A stretch of DNA of 64,000 bases from Gordonia sp. ABSL11-1 (lineage in GTDB: Bacteria; Actinomycetota; Actinomycetes; Mycobacteriales; Mycobacteriaceae), in the NCBI RefSeq assembly GCF_030315685.1, contig NZ_JASXSI010000004.1, positions 62,001 through 126,000 on the forward strand, read 5' to 3'. The notes under the pieces were generated by a model, which was not told the origin of the DNA, made no database searches, and worked only from the letters and a program-made list of their open reading frames with translations. Positions 16,496-25,130 of the stretch are shown here, piece by piece. A program made the translations under genes and the position numbers. The number at the start of each line of letters is the position of its first letter. Position 1 is the first letter of the stretch.

Positions 16496-16708
16496 ATGCC
16501 GCTCATCGAGATCAGCATCGCCGAAGGGCGGTCACCCGACCAGCTCCGGAGGCTGATGCACGAGGTGCACGATGCGGCCGTCCGCACCGTCGACGCCCTG
16601 CCACAGAACATCCACGTGATCGTGCGGCAGGTGCCGCGCGGTGCGTGGGCATCGAACGACACGACCATCGCCGAGCGCGACGATGCAGCAGCCGCGTCCG
16701 GACGCTGA
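16496..16708 (+). CDS. 4-oxalocrotonate tautomerase family protein
   Basis: 70 residues, the usual size of a 4-OT subunit. Starts MPLIEISIAEGRS, leaving Pro as the N-terminal catalytic base after Met removal, and carries RRLMHEVHDAAVRTV and NIHVIVRQVPRGAWASND, matching the conserved second strand and Arg positions. It interconverts enol and keto forms of unsaturated acids. In this operon it could isomerise a ring-opened dicarboxylate. The start codon lies 1 bp past the ALDH stop. Confidence 0.82.
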   Translation: MPLIEISIAEGRSPDQLRRLMHEVHDAAVRTVDALPQNIHVIVRQVPRGAWASNDTTIAERDDAAAASGR

Positions 16709-16722
16709 GAGAGGAGAATGCG

Positions 16723-17766
16723 ATGAGGTTTTCACTGTTCGTACACATGGAGCGCTGGGACGACAGCGTGAGCCATCGGGAGTTGTTCCAGAACCTCGCC
16801 GAGCTCACCCAGATCGCGGAAGCCGGTGGGTTCAGCACCGTCTGGATCGGCGAACACCACACGATGGAATACGTGATCGCACCGAGCCCGATGCCGCTGC
16901 TCGCCTACCTGGCCGGCCAGACGTCGACGATCCGCCTGGGCGCCGGAACCATCATCGCACCGTTCTGGAATCCCATCCGGGTCGCCGGGGAGACCGCACT
17001 GCTCGATGTCATCAGCAACGGCCGGATGGAGGTCGGTCTCGCCCGCGGCGCCTATCAGTACGAATTCGACCGGATGGCACCGGGTTTGGCTGCCTCCGAC
17101 GGCGGCAAACACCTGCGCGAGCTGGTTCCGGCCGTCCGCAAGCTGTGGCAGGGCGACTACACCCACGACGGGGAGATCTGGCAGTTCCCGACGTCGACGA
17201 GCGTGCCCAAGCCGGTGCAGCGGCCGACGCCGCCGATGTGGGTGGCCGCCCGCGACCCCGACTCGCACGACTTCGCCGTCCGCGAGGGCTGCAACGTGAT
17301 GGTGACCCCGCTGATGAAGGGCGACGAGGAGGTCGTCGACCTCAAGCGCAAGTTCGACACCGCCGTCGCCAATCATCCCGAGGTGCCCCGCCCCGAGCTG
17401 ATGGTGCTGCGCCACACGCACGTCCACTCTCCCGACGATCCCGAGGGATGGCGGCCCGCCGCCGAGGGCGTCTCCAAGTACTACCGGACCTTCGACGCCT
17501 GGTTCGGCAACAAGACCACCCCGGTCGACGGCTTCCTCGCGCCGAGCCCGACGTCGAAGTTCGCCGAACGCCCCGAGTTCGAGCTGGATTCGCTGCATAG
17601 GACGGCGATGATCGGTACACCCGACGAGGTCATCACACGTCTGCACGAGTACCAGGACCTCGGCGTCGACGAGTACAGCTTCTGGATCGACAACGGACTC
17701 TCGCACGACGAGAAGCGGACCTCGCTGGAGATGTTCGTCAAGGAGGTCATGCCGGAGTTCCGGTAG
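16723..17766 (+). CDS. Luciferase-like (LLM) flavin-dependent monooxygenase
   Basis: 347 residues of the bacterial luciferase/LLM TIM-barrel superfamily: FSLFVHMERWDD, FSTVWIGEHHTMEYVIAPSP, TIRLGAGTIIAPFWNPIR, GRMEVGLARGAYQYEF and a final IGTPDEVITRLHEYQDLGVDEYSFW. It needs reduced flavin from a separate reductase, provided by 10179-10697. The N-terminal FxHMERWDD and the YxHDGExWxFPT segment resemble the ring-cleaving TgnA/RutA-type branch (judgement from memory). The ATG at 16723 is preceded by GAGAGGAG. Last gene of the plus-strand half; probably catalyses the first oxidative ring opening of the imported N-heterocycle. Confidence 0.85.
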   Translation: MRFSLFVHMERWDDSVSHRELFQNLAELTQIAEAGGFSTVWIGEHHTMEYVIAPSPMPLLAYLAGQTSTIRLGAGTIIAPFWNPIRVAGETALLDVISNGRMEVGLARGAYQYEFDRMAPGLAASDGGKHLRELVPAVRKLWQGDYTHDGEIWQFPTSTSVPKPVQRPTPPMWVAARDPDSHDFAVREGCNVMVTPLMKGDEEVVDLKRKFDTAVANHPEVPRPELMVLRHTHVHSPDDPEGWRPAAEGVSKYYRTFDAWFGNKTTPVDGFLAPSPTSKFAERPEFELDSLHRTAMIGTPDEVITRLHEYQDLGVDEYSFWIDNGLSHDEKRTSLEMFVKEVMPEFR

Positions 17767-17806
17767 GTTGTCGCGCGGGCTGTGGGCCCGCCGGCGCCAC
17801 GGCCAC

Positions 17807-20389
17807 CTACTCGTCGAGAATCGACTCGCTGATGTTCATCCGCGACGCGCGCATGGCCGGGACGAGGGCACCGACGACACAGAGGGCGCAGGCCACGCCG
17901 ACGAACAGCAGGGTCGTCGGCCGCGGGGAGTAGGCGATGTCGATCGATGTCGTCGCCGACAGGATCTTGTCGGAGAGGTAGTGCAGTGCGCTGCCGAGGA
18001 TCAGGCCGGTGGCCGACCCGATCAGGGCGACACCGGCAGCCTCCGAGACCACCATCCGCGACACGAAGCGCCGCGAGGCACCCATCGCGCGGAGGACGCC
18101 GATCTCACGTCGGCGCTCGATCACCGACAGCAACAAGGTGTTCAGCAGCGCAACCGCCGCCGCGAGGGCGACGATCCACTGGATCGCGACCGTGAACGCG
18201 CCGGCCTGCTGGGCCTGTGCCTGTGCCGCCTCGAGCGCCTCGGTGCCCGACTCGACGTGCACCTTCTGCCCACCTGCCGACGGATTGGCCGTGGCGATCG
18301 CCTCCAACTGCGCCCGGATCTGCCCCTGATCGGCCGCCGGATCGGTCGAGACCTGCAGGTAGGTGTCGGCGGGTCGGTCGAACCAGTCCGACAGCAGGGT
18401 GTTCGACATCGCCGCGGTGCCCGAACCCATCGAGATGTAGTTCACGATCTCGCGGACGACGATCTCCCGGCTCCCGCTCGGGGTCGCCAGACGCAGGGTG
18501 TCGCCGGTCCCCACGTCGAGCGTGCGCGCGAGCACATTCGACAACAAGATCCCGTCACCGTCCAGAACCTGTTGTAGCGCTTGCGGACTCGCCTTCTTCA
18601 CGAACGGCGCCAACGATCCGGGCTCGAGTCCCTGCACGTACACCTTGGCGTCACCGACATTGATGCCCGCCCACTGCGTGCCGACGACCTCGGTGACACC
18701 CGGGATCTTCTCCACCTCGGGCTTGATCGCCGACGACAGCGCGGGACCGGTCGGCAGCCCGCCGCCGACGTCGGTGGCCACGTAGAAGTTCGGATCAGCC
18801 AGTCCGTCAAGAGAATTCGAGATCGATCCGACGAGGTTGTCGAGTGCACCCGACGTACCCATGCCGACGGCGACCGCGACGGCGACGGTCATCAGCGTGG
18901 CCCAGGCACGGCGCGGAGCGCGTTCGGTGTTGACCGCGGCGAGCTGCCCGGGACCGCGGAACCGCCGCGTCAGCATCACGACCAACGCGACCAGCTGGGT
19001 GGTCAGCGCGTAACACAGCAGCAGGCCGCCGACGGCGTAGACGGCACCGGCGAGGATCGCCGGCCTGCCGGGCACCGTCGTCGCGACGAACCAGGACGCG
19101 ATCAGCAGTGCGACGCCGACGACCCCGGAGACCCACACCGCCCGACCGGGTTTCGTCGAACTGTCGTCAATCTCTCCGGCGATCATCGCTTCCACCGGCG
19201 ACACCGCGAACACCGATCGAGCCGCCAGCGATGTCGCGGCGACACAGGCCACCACGCACGCACCGACCGCGACCACGGGGGCGTAACCCGGCAGGTGATA
19301 GCTGACGACGGTGGCCATCGAGTCGGCACTCGCCTCCGGGATGCGACCGATGGCCCACCGCCCGGCGAGGATGCCGATCGGCAGACCGATGAGCCCGCCG
19401 ACGAGGCCGAACAGCGCGGACTCGCCCAGCAGATCGCCGACGAGGTGACCGCGCTTGGCACCGAGCGCGCGCATCATCGCCAACGACTGACGACGGGACG
19501 CGACCGCCATGTTCATGGTGTTGAACACCAGGAATCCGGCGATGACGAGTGAGATGAGCGAGACCAGCAGCGTGGCGTCGCGGGTGACCGACCCCGCCAC
19601 CTCTGCCTGCTTGGCCCGGAACTCGGGATCGACGACGGCCGCTCGTCCGTCGACGACCTGCGATACCTGGGATTTCAGCTGCGGGATGTCGACGCCGGGC
19701 TTGGCGACGATGAGGATCGAGTCGACCTTGCCCTCGCGTGCGACGAGCTTCTGCGCCAGACCGAGGTAGGCGAAGACGAAGTTGCCGTTGTTGAGCGCGG
19801 CCCCCTGGTCACCATCGATGACCGAGATCACCCGCACCGGAACACCGTTGAGGGTGATCTCCTGCCCGGTGCGCAACCCGGTCCCGGCACCGGCGACGAT
19901 GCCGTCCTCGAGGTCGGTCTGATCGATACCCGACGATCCGGACTGCTCCTGCGACACCGCCTTCTGCAGTTCGCCGGACAGCGCGGTAACGCGGAAATCC
20001 GAACCCAGCAAAGCGATTCTGCGGTCGTCGATGACGACGGAGTCGCGGATCAGCGGCACCACCGACTTCGCGTCCGGCACGTCACCGCGGATGTCGCCGG
20101 CGATCTGGGCGTCGATGCCGGAATCGGCGATCGCGGTCACCTCGACCTGGGCGGTCCCGGAGATCGCCGCGTTCACCTGCCGGACCGACTCGGTGAGCGA
20201 ACCGTACAGCCCGAGCACCGAGATGAGCAGCGCCGACGCGACCACCACGACGAGCAGCGACGTGGTCACCCGCAGTCGATGCGTCCGGATCTCACGCAGG
20301 TTGAGGACGCGGATGCGGGAGAACCCGGCGGCGACGGAACGGATCGGACCGGCCCGCCGGGCAACCGGCCTCGACGACGGTTCGCTCAC
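17807..20389 (-). CDS. FtsX/MacB-type ABC transporter permease
   Basis: 860 residues. An N-terminal membrane helix (about 38-65) is followed by an extracytoplasmic domain. A first FtsX core (about 280-400) contains the AMMRALGAKRGHLVGDLLGES coupling segment. A middle hydrophobic block follows, then a second extracytoplasmic domain, and a second FtsX core near the C-terminus has IGVLRAMGASRRFVSRMVVSEA. This duplicated layout is typical of actinobacterial lipoprotein/antimicrobial export permeases. It overlaps the ATPase gene by 4 bp, giving a complete exporter. Substrate unknown. Convergent with the monooxygenase gene. Confidence 0.88.
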   Translation of the reverse strand: MSEPSSRPVARRAGPIRSVAAGFSRIRVLNLREIRTHRLRVTTSLLVVVVASALLISVLGLYGSLTESVRQVNAAISGTAQVEVTAIADSGIDAQIAGDIRGDVPDAKSVVPLIRDSVVIDDRRIALLGSDFRVTALSGELQKAVSQEQSGSSGIDQTDLEDGIVAGAGTGLRTGQEITLNGVPVRVISVIDGDQGAALNNGNFVFAYLGLAQKLVAREGKVDSILIVAKPGVDIPQLKSQVSQVVDGRAAVVDPEFRAKQAEVAGSVTRDATLLVSLISLVIAGFLVFNTMNMAVASRRQSLAMMRALGAKRGHLVGDLLGESALFGLVGGLIGLPIGILAGRWAIGRIPEASADSMATVVSYHLPGYAPVVAVGACVVACVAATSLAARSVFAVSPVEAMIAGEIDDSSTKPGRAVWVSGVVGVALLIASWFVATTVPGRPAILAGAVYAVGGLLLCYALTTQLVALVVMLTRRFRGPGQLAAVNTERAPRRAWATLMTVAVAVAVGMGTSGALDNLVGSISNSLDGLADPNFYVATDVGGGLPTGPALSSAIKPEVEKIPGVTEVVGTQWAGINVGDAKVYVQGLEPGSLAPFVKKASPQALQQVLDGDGILLSNVLARTLDVGTGDTLRLATPSGSREIVVREIVNYISMGSGTAAMSNTLLSDWFDRPADTYLQVSTDPAADQGQIRAQLEAIATANPSAGGQKVHVESGTEALEAAQAQAQQAGAFTVAIQWIVALAAAVALLNTLLLSVIERRREIGVLRAMGASRRFVSRMVVSEAAGVALIGSATGLILGSALHYLSDKILSATTSIDIAYSPRPTTLLFVGVACALCVVGALVPAMRASRMNISESILDE

Positions 20390-21075
20390 GCGATCTTCCC
20401 GTCGCGCACCGTGATCGTGGTGTCGGCGACGGACGCGGCGTGCGGATCGTGCGTCACCATCACCACAAGTCGGTTCGGGGTGTCATGAGCCACCTCGGAC
20501 AGCAGCTCGAGCACGGAGTCGCCCGTCTTGGAGTCGAGGTTCCCGGTCGGTTCGTCAGCGAGCAGGATGGTCGGGTCCATGATGAGCGACCGCGCGATCG
20601 CGACGCGTTGCATCTGCCCGCCGGAGAGTTCCGACGGCCGGTGATCGACGCGGGCGCCGAGCCCGACACGCTCGAGGAGTTCGACGGCACGCGGTCTCGC
20701 CTTGCGCAACGACTGACTGTCGAGCAGCCGGGGCAGGGCGACGTTCTCCCATGCGGACATCGTCGGCACGAGATTGAAGAACTGGAAGACGAACCCGACG
20801 CGGTGTCGTCGGAAGGCGGACGCCTGCTCGTCGTCGAGCGAACCGAGGTCGACGCCGTCGACGCTGATGGTCCCCGACGTCGGTGTGTCGAGAGCACCCA
20901 GGACGTGCAGCAGGGTGCTCTTGCCGGCACCCGACGGGCCGACGACCGAGGCGAACTGGCCGCCGTCGAGAGTCAGGTCGAGGCCGTCGAGCGCCCGTAC
21001 GAGTTGATCGCCCATCCGGTACTCGCGCACCAGATCAACGGCTTTGACCAGCGGTTCACCCACGACATCGCCCAC
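20386..21075 (-). CDS. ABC transporter ATP-binding protein (LolD/MacB family)
   Basis: 229 residues. Walker [10 protein letters not shown] (about 46-54), Q-loop [16 protein letters not shown], signature [15 protein letters not shown], Walker [13 protein letters not shown] and H-loop VTHD are all intact. The Q-loop and DEPTGNLDS belong to the LolD/FtsE/MacB group that drives mechanotransmission permeases rather than classical transport channels. It partners with the overlapping FtsX-type permease. The first in-frame codons are poorly conserved, so the start may lie a few residues downstream. Confidence 0.9.
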   Translation of the reverse strand: MGDVVGEPLVKAVDLVREYRMGDQLVRALDGLDLTLDGGQFASVVGPSGAGKSTLLHVLGALDTPTSGTISVDGVDLGSLDDEQASAFRRHRVGFVFQFFNLVPTMSAWENVALPRLLDSQSLRKARPRAVELLERVGLGARVDHRPSELSGGQMQRVAIARSLIMDPTILLADEPTGNLDSKTGDSVLELLSEVAHDTPNRLVVMVTHDPHAASVADTTITVRDGKIA

Positions 21076-21120
21076 AGCGAGATGGTAGCCGACGGTGCTG
21101 AGGTCACCCTAGGTGGCGGG

Positions 21121-21180
21121 CCCTTCGTGACGCTCGCGAGCTCGCTCCTCAGGAACCGGGTGACGCTCGCGAGTTCGCTC
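21121..21180. repeat. CCCTTCGTGACGCTCGC element, copy A
   Basis: CCCTTCGTGACGCTCGCGAG...CTCCTCAGGAACCGG followed by a second partial unit (GTGACGCTCGCGAGTTCGCTC). Intergenic, between the ABC ATPase start and the cds1 3' end. Same family as 23342, 40432, 49713 and 57640. Confidence 0.75.
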
Positions 21181-22312
21181 ACCCCGCCGGCGCGGTCCAC
21201 CGTCCCGTCGCGAAGAACTCGTCGAGTACCGCGGTCGGTTCACTCAGGTCGAATCCCTGCGCGGCGATCCAGTCGTCGTCGAAATAGGTTCCGGTGTAAC
21301 GGTCCCCGGGATCACACAGCAGGGTGACGACACTGCCGGGGTTGCGCTCGGACGCCATCCCGGAAACCAGTTGCAGTGCGCCCCAGAGATTGGTGCCGGT
21401 CGATCCGCCGACCCGTCGTCCGAGCCGCTCACTGATGTAGCGGGCCGTGGCGATCGACGCCTCGTCGGGCACCCCGATCATCTTGTCGATCACCTGGGAG
21501 ACGAACGACGGCTCGACCCGCGGACGACCGATGCCCTCGATCCGCGACCCGACCTCGGAGGTCAGTGTGCCGTCGGCCGATTCGTAGGCAGGTAGGAAGA
21601 CCGAGTTCTGCGGATCGACCACCGCCAGCCACGTCGGGTGACGCCGGTACCGCAGGTAGCGACCCAGGGTCGCCGATGTGCCGCCGGTACCCGCGCCGAC
21701 GACGAGCCAGGTCGGAATCGGGTGCTCCTCCTCGGCCATCTGGGCGAAGATCGACTCGGCGATGTTGTTGTTGCCACGCCAGTCGGTGGCACGCTCGGCC
21801 ATCGTGAACTGGTCGATGAAGTGTCCGCCGAGCTCGGCCTCGAGGCGCAGCGCCTCTGCGTAGACGTCGCCGGGGCGGTCGACGAAATGGCAACGGCCAC
21901 CCTGCCGTTCGATGAGGGCGGTCTTCGACGGCGACGTACTCGACGCCATCACGGCGATGAACGGGACACCGATCAGCTGCGCGAAGTAGGCCTCGCTGAC
22001 CGCCGTCGACCCCGACGACGCCTCGATGACCGTCGTGCCCTCGGTGATCCAGCCGTTGCACAGCGCATACAGGAACAGCGATCGGGCCAGCCGGTGCTTC
22101 AGCGAACCGGTCGGGTGGGTGCTCTCGTCCTTGAGATACAGGTCGACACCGGTCTCGCGGCCGTCGACGGTCCAGCGCGACCACGGTGGCAGCGTGACCA
22201 GATGCAGGTGCGTATCGGCACTGCGTCGACCGTCCGCCTCGATCAGCCGGACGGCGTTCTCCGACCACGAGCGGTCGGCGCGATGGTCGACGATCCTGGT
22301 CGGTTGCATCAT
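21179..22312 (-). CDS. cds1: Cds1-like L-cysteine desulfhydrase (PLP cysteine-synthase fold)
   Basis: 377 residues of the fold-type II PLP family. The PLP lysine is in [13 protein letters not shown], the phosphate/substrate loop in [17 protein letters not shown], and the glycine-rich [21 protein letters not shown] is typical. The opening [30 protein letters not shown] and overall sequence match mycobacterial Cds1 (Rv3684), which degrades cysteine to H2S, pyruvate and ammonia; this is recognition from memory. The tandem ATGs at 22312 and 22309 are favoured over 22333, since the latter would overlap the upstream gene. Possible roles are sulphide production and redox homeostasis. Confidence 0.8.
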   Translation of the reverse strand: MMQPTRIVDHRADRSWSENAVRLIEADGRRSADTHLHLVTLPPWSRWTVDGRETGVDLYLKDESTHPTGSLKHRLARSLFLYALCNGWITEGTTVIEASSGSTAVSEAYFAQLIGVPFIAVMASSTSPSKTALIERQGGRCHFVDRPGDVYAEALRLEAELGGHFIDQFTMAERATDWRGNNNIAESIFAQMAEEEHPIPTWLVVGAGTGGTSATLGRYLRYRRHPTWLAVVDPQNSVFLPAYESADGTLTSEVGSRIEGIGRPRVEPSFVSQVIDKMIGVPDEASIATARYISERLGRRVGGSTGTNLWGALQLVSGMASERNPGSVVTLLCDPGDRYTGTYFDDDWIAAQGFDLSEPTAVLDEFFATGRWTAPAG

Positions 22313-22316
22313 CGAC

Positions 22317-22619
22317 TCAGTCCGACTGTCCACGCAGCCGCGACTGCAGGTCGTCGTGCCGCTTCTTGCGGGAGTCGTCGACCGCGGCGATCTGTCGGTT
22401 CACGCGAAGCCGTAGCGACTTGAACAGCACCAGACCGAGGGGCAGCGCGATCAGCACACCGAACACGGCCGCCACGAGCAGGGGCACCTCGACCCCGAAC
22501 AACGCACCCACGCCCATGATGATCGCGGCGACGACGACCACGAGGGCCAGCCGCGCCAGCGTGTACAACGCCACCGACAAGGCGACGCTGCCGACGGTGG
22601 GTTCCTTCTCTTCACTCAC
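22317..22619 (-). CDS. DUF4229-type small membrane protein
   Basis: 100 residues with two membrane segments (about 12-38 and 42-65: [22 protein letters not shown], then [22 protein letters not shown]), followed by a basic/acidic cytoplasmic tail with [21 protein letters not shown]. This layout matches the actinobacterial DUF4229 family of unknown function. The GTG at 22619 is chosen because the upstream extension is Pro/Gly-rich and looks non-coding. It ends 4 bp before the cds1 start. Confidence 0.65.
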   Translation of the reverse strand: MSEEKEPTVGSVALSVALYTLARLALVVVVAAIIMGVGALFGVEVPLLVAAVFGVLIALPLGLVLFKSLRLRVNRQIAAVDDSRKKRHDDLQSRLRGQSD

Positions 22620-22829
22620 GGCTATCAGGGTACTGCCGCCCCCGGAGGCGGGGCCGGGACCTGCCGCGGACCCGGAATTCGCCCATTCGGGGCGATCGGG
22701 ACGCCCGAATTGCGGCCTTTGCACTCTCTTTACCAATTGCTGACCGTTCGAGTACCTGGGTGTTCGGCGTGTATCCATGAACTCGCGCCCCGATTATTCA
22801 TCGTTGCAGCGGAGATGAGAGGAACTCAC

Positions 22830-23051
22830 GTGACCATCGCCGACACAGTCCACCCGGGCATCATCACCCCCGGCCTCGCGAGTCAGCACACCCTGACCCC
22901 CGGCCAGGTGGCCGCCATGTTCAACGTCAACCCGAAGACCGTCGCCCGCTGGGCCAGCTCCGGGCTGCTCGGTTCGATCCGCACCCCCGGCGGCCATCGT
23001 CGCTTCCGCGAGTCCGACGTCGTCGAACTGCTGAACCGCCGCACCCACTGA
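22830..23051 (+). CDS. bldC: BldC-family MerR-like DNA-binding protein
   Basis: 73 residues. It has a single winged-helix DNA-binding domain: LTPGQVAAMFNVNPKTVARWASSGLLGSIRTPGGHRRFRESDVVELLN, the BldC signature in which GGHRRF follows the HTH. BldC proteins bind DNA as head-to-tail oligomers and hold developmental or stress genes off (known from Streptomyces). The GTG start is supported by GAGAGGAA upstream. Near the 3' end it ends NRRTH. Its targets here are unknown. A second small HTH protein of the excisionase type is at 60657-60890. Confidence 0.85.
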   Translation: MTIADTVHPGIITPGLASQHTLTPGQVAAMFNVNPKTVARWASSGLLGSIRTPGGHRRFRESDVVELLNRRTH

Positions 23052-23108
23052 CCGGGGTCGCCCCCGCAGCATGGCAACCTCACGTACGCTGGTTTACGGG
23101 AGGTTGCC

Positions 23109-23321
23109 ATGACGTTTCTGTTCGCCGTAATCGGCATCGCCGCGATCGGTTTCCTGTTGTGGCGCGCATTCGGCCCCCAGCTCGCGGACTCCGAGAACCG
23201 TGACGAGCGGCCGACGCGCCAGCCGTCGGGACCCGTTGGCCCCGACGATGATCCGGACTTCCTGCTCGATCTCGACCGTCGCACCCGCGGGCCCAACGGC
23301 GCCGACGGCGAGGACATCTGA
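23109..23321 (+). CDS. Small single-pass membrane protein
   Basis: 70 residues with a membrane helix at about 3-18 (FLFAVIGIAAIGFLLW) and a hydrophilic, Pro/Asp/Arg-rich cytoplasmic tail ending in DDDPDFLLDLDRRTRGPN. GGGAGG just before the ATG supports translation. It follows bldC by 57 bp on the same strand. No family recognised; similar short proteins are common in Mycobacteriales. Confidence 0.6.
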   Translation: MTFLFAVIGIAAIGFLLWRAFGPQLADSENRDERPTRQPSGPVGPDDDPDFLLDLDRRTRGPNGADGEDI

Positions 23322-23341
23322 GCGGAACTTCGGGCGGGCTG

Positions 23342-23393
23342 CCCTTCGTGACGCTCGCACGCTCGCTCCCCACGGGACCGGGTGACACTCGCA
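23342..23393. repeat. CCCTTCGTGACGCTCGC element, copy B
   Basis: CCCTTCGTGACGCTCGCACGCTCGCTCC followed by GGGACCGG and a second partial GTGACACTCGCAC unit, directly after the small membrane protein gene. Related to copies at 21121, 40432, 49713 and 57640. Confidence 0.7.
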
Positions 23394-23409
23394 CCTCGTC
23401 GCCGGCCCG

Positions 23410-23478
23410 CATGAAAGTCACGTGAGGGTGGCGGAAAGTGGATTATCCACTTGACGGCCCTCTGAGGTGATCCTGATG
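23410..23478. repeat. ~70-bp nested palindromic repeat, copy 3
   Basis: Degenerate outer arms CATGAAAGTCACG (23410-23422) and AGGTGATCCTGATG (23465-23478) around a perfect inner palindrome AGTGGATTATCCACT centred at 23443. Located in the gap between the small membrane protein and the XRE regulator. Confidence 0.7.
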
Positions 23479-23508
23479 CGCGTCCGGCCCTACTCCGGCA
23501 GCAGGGCG

Positions 23509-23568
23509 ACCCTACCGAGAGGTAGGGTAATCTCTCTTCATCACCCGGAGCCGTCCTGCGAAGGACGG
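23509..23568 (+). promoter_or_regulatory. Two inverted repeats upstream of the XRE regulator
   Basis: ACCCTACC-GAGA-GGTAGGGT (23509-23528) and CCGTCCT-GCGA-AGGACGG (23551-23568) are perfect short hairpins/dyads in the leader of the HTH gene. The first could be an autoregulatory operator; the second could form an RNA hairpin. No direct evidence of function. Confidence 0.4.
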
Positions 23569-23616
23569 CCGGCGAAAGGTGTGGGAGATCAACGAATCAT
23601 GCGGGGATGATCGCCG

Positions 23617-24096
23617 TTGACAACGGGGGACGGACGCCCTCTGTCGGCGTCGGACGACGACTCCAGTTTCGCGGAGAGGCTGGGATACCTCTTCGAACAC
23701 TCTCGGGACGAGAACGGGCTCCCGTATACCGGGAAGAAGATCGCGGAACGGGCCAACGGGCTCGGCTACTCGCTGTCGGACGCCTACATCTCGCAGCTGC
23801 GCACCGGTAAGGCCCGGACTCCGTCGTTCCGGACGGTCGAGGCGATCGCGCGGGCCTTCGAGGTGAGCGTCACGTACTTCCTGGCCAACCCCGACGAGGA
23901 TCTCGATCGGGTGCGGCAGCAGCGCGACTACGTGGAGATGCTCGCGACGACCGGGACCCACCTGTCGGGGATCGACGTTCGGGCGATCTGCCCGGACACC
24001 ATCGACGTCCTCATCGACCTACTGAAGGTGGTCAAGACACAGGCGCTGGACAACAAGTCCGTCGCGCCGCGTGATCCGGATCAGAGTCCCGCGTAG
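23617..24096 (+). CDS. XRE-type HTH regulator with EspR-like architecture
   Basis: 159 residues. The N-terminal XRE domain (about 17-88) begins FAERLGYLFEHSRDENG and includes KKIAERANGLGYSLSDAYISQLRTGKARTPSFRTVEAIARAFEVSVTYFLAN. A helical C-terminal part (about 95-148) could mediate dimerisation. The layout is like EspR and Rv0474-type mycobacterial regulators. The TTG at 23617 is weakly preceded by GGGGA, so the start is uncertain. Its last 16 bp overlap the 3' end of the convergent ccsB gene. Confidence 0.75.
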   Translation: MTTGDGRPLSASDDDSSFAERLGYLFEHSRDENGLPYTGKKIAERANGLGYSLSDAYISQLRTGKARTPSFRTVEAIARAFEVSVTYFLANPDEDLDRVRQQRDYVEMLATTGTHLSGIDVRAICPDTIDVLIDLLKVVKTQALDNKSVAPRDPDQSPA

Positions 24097-25097
24097 GAGT
24101 GCAGCCCGGACACCACCAGGTTGATGATGAACAGGTTGAACAGCAACGCGACGAAACCTGCCACGTTGATCCAGGCGGCCGCGTGGGAGCGCCATCCGGC
24201 GGTTGCGCGGGCGTGCAGGTACGCCGCGTAGATCACCCACGCGATGAACGACACCGTCTCCTTGGGATCCCAGCCCCAGAAGCGCCCCCATGCCGACTCG
24301 GCCCAGATCGCGCCACAGATCACACCGAGACCGAACAGCGGGAAGCCGAACACGACGCATTTGTAGGCGAGGCGATCGAGGGTGTCCGCCGACGGGATCC
24401 GGTCGACGACGCGGCGCACACCGGCGACGAACCCACCACCGACAGCGGCGGTGTCCTCGCTCTCGGGGCGGCCCCAGCGCATCTTCGCCAGATACAGCAG
24501 GCTGGCCACGCCGGACACCAGCAGCACACCCGACGAGATCGAGATGATCGACACGTGGATCGCCAGCCAGTACGACTTCAGGGCGGGCACAACCGGCGCG
24601 GCCTGGGTGTAGAGCCAGCGGCCGCCGATGAACATCAGCAGCGCGACCGGCAACAGCACGAACGACAGCAACGGGCGATGTTCGGGCTTGCGCAACACCA
24701 CCAGACCCGCGACGACGCAGGCGGCACAGGTCAGTGAGATGAACTCGTACATGTTGCCCCACGGGGCACGGTCGGTGGCCATGCCGCGCAGGACGATCGA
24801 GGCGACGTGGGCGATCAGCCCGACGATGACGACCGGGTAGGCCATGTTGCCGAGACGCTCGCCGAGGCTGCGGCGCGGGGCCCGCCCGACGCGTCCGGGC
24901 GCGCGGTCGTCGACGGTGACCGAGGCGCCGCCGGCGGTCACGAGTTGCGACGCCGCCGCCAGCTTCCGGCTGCGGGCGCCGGCGAGCGCCGCGAGGAACA
25001 GCACCATCGCCAGCACGTAGATGGTGATGGCGGTGCCGAAGAGAAGATCGGAGTATCGCGCCAGCGTCTCGTCGACGTGTATCGAGCCGGTGTTCAT
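24081..25097 (-). CDS. ccsB: Cytochrome c biogenesis protein CcsB (System II haem handling)
   Basis: 338 residues of the CcsA/CcsB/ResC haem-channel family. Multiple membrane helices and the tryptophan-rich haem-binding motif AESAWGRFWGWDPKETVSFIAW (about 270-291) are visible, with conserved His residues flanking it (LIAHVASI and YLHARATAGW). With ResB it forms the synthetase that ligates haem to CxxCH apocytochromes outside the membrane. Follows resB by 33 bp in the resA-ccdA-resB-ccsB operon. The 3' end overlaps the XRE gene on the other strand. Mtb counterpart is Rv0529. Confidence 0.92.
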   Translation of the reverse strand: MNTGSIHVDETLARYSDLLFGTAITIYVLAMVLFLAALAGARSRKLAAASQLVTAGGASVTVDDRAPGRVGRAPRRSLGERLGNMAYPVVIVGLIAHVASIVLRGMATDRAPWGNMYEFISLTCAACVVAGLVVLRKPEHRPLLSFVLLPVALLMFIGGRWLYTQAAPVVPALKSYWLAIHVSIISISSGVLLVSGVASLLYLAKMRWGRPESEDTAAVGGGFVAGVRRVVDRIPSADTLDRLAYKCVVFGFPLFGLGVICGAIWAESAWGRFWGWDPKETVSFIAWVIYAAYLHARATAGWRSHAAAWINVAGFVALLFNLFIINLVVSGLHSYAGL

Positions 25098-25130
25098 CGC
25101 ACCCGTCCCTCCAGTTCTCTGCTGCGGTCG

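Noticed and set aside
23109-23321. Antitoxin or toxin peptide
   Set aside because: Single membrane helix with a disordered tail and no partner gene; no supporting motif.
24099-24737. Long plus-strand frame opposite ccsB
   Set aside because: His/Asp/Gln-rich antisense of a conserved membrane protein; typical GC-rich shadow.
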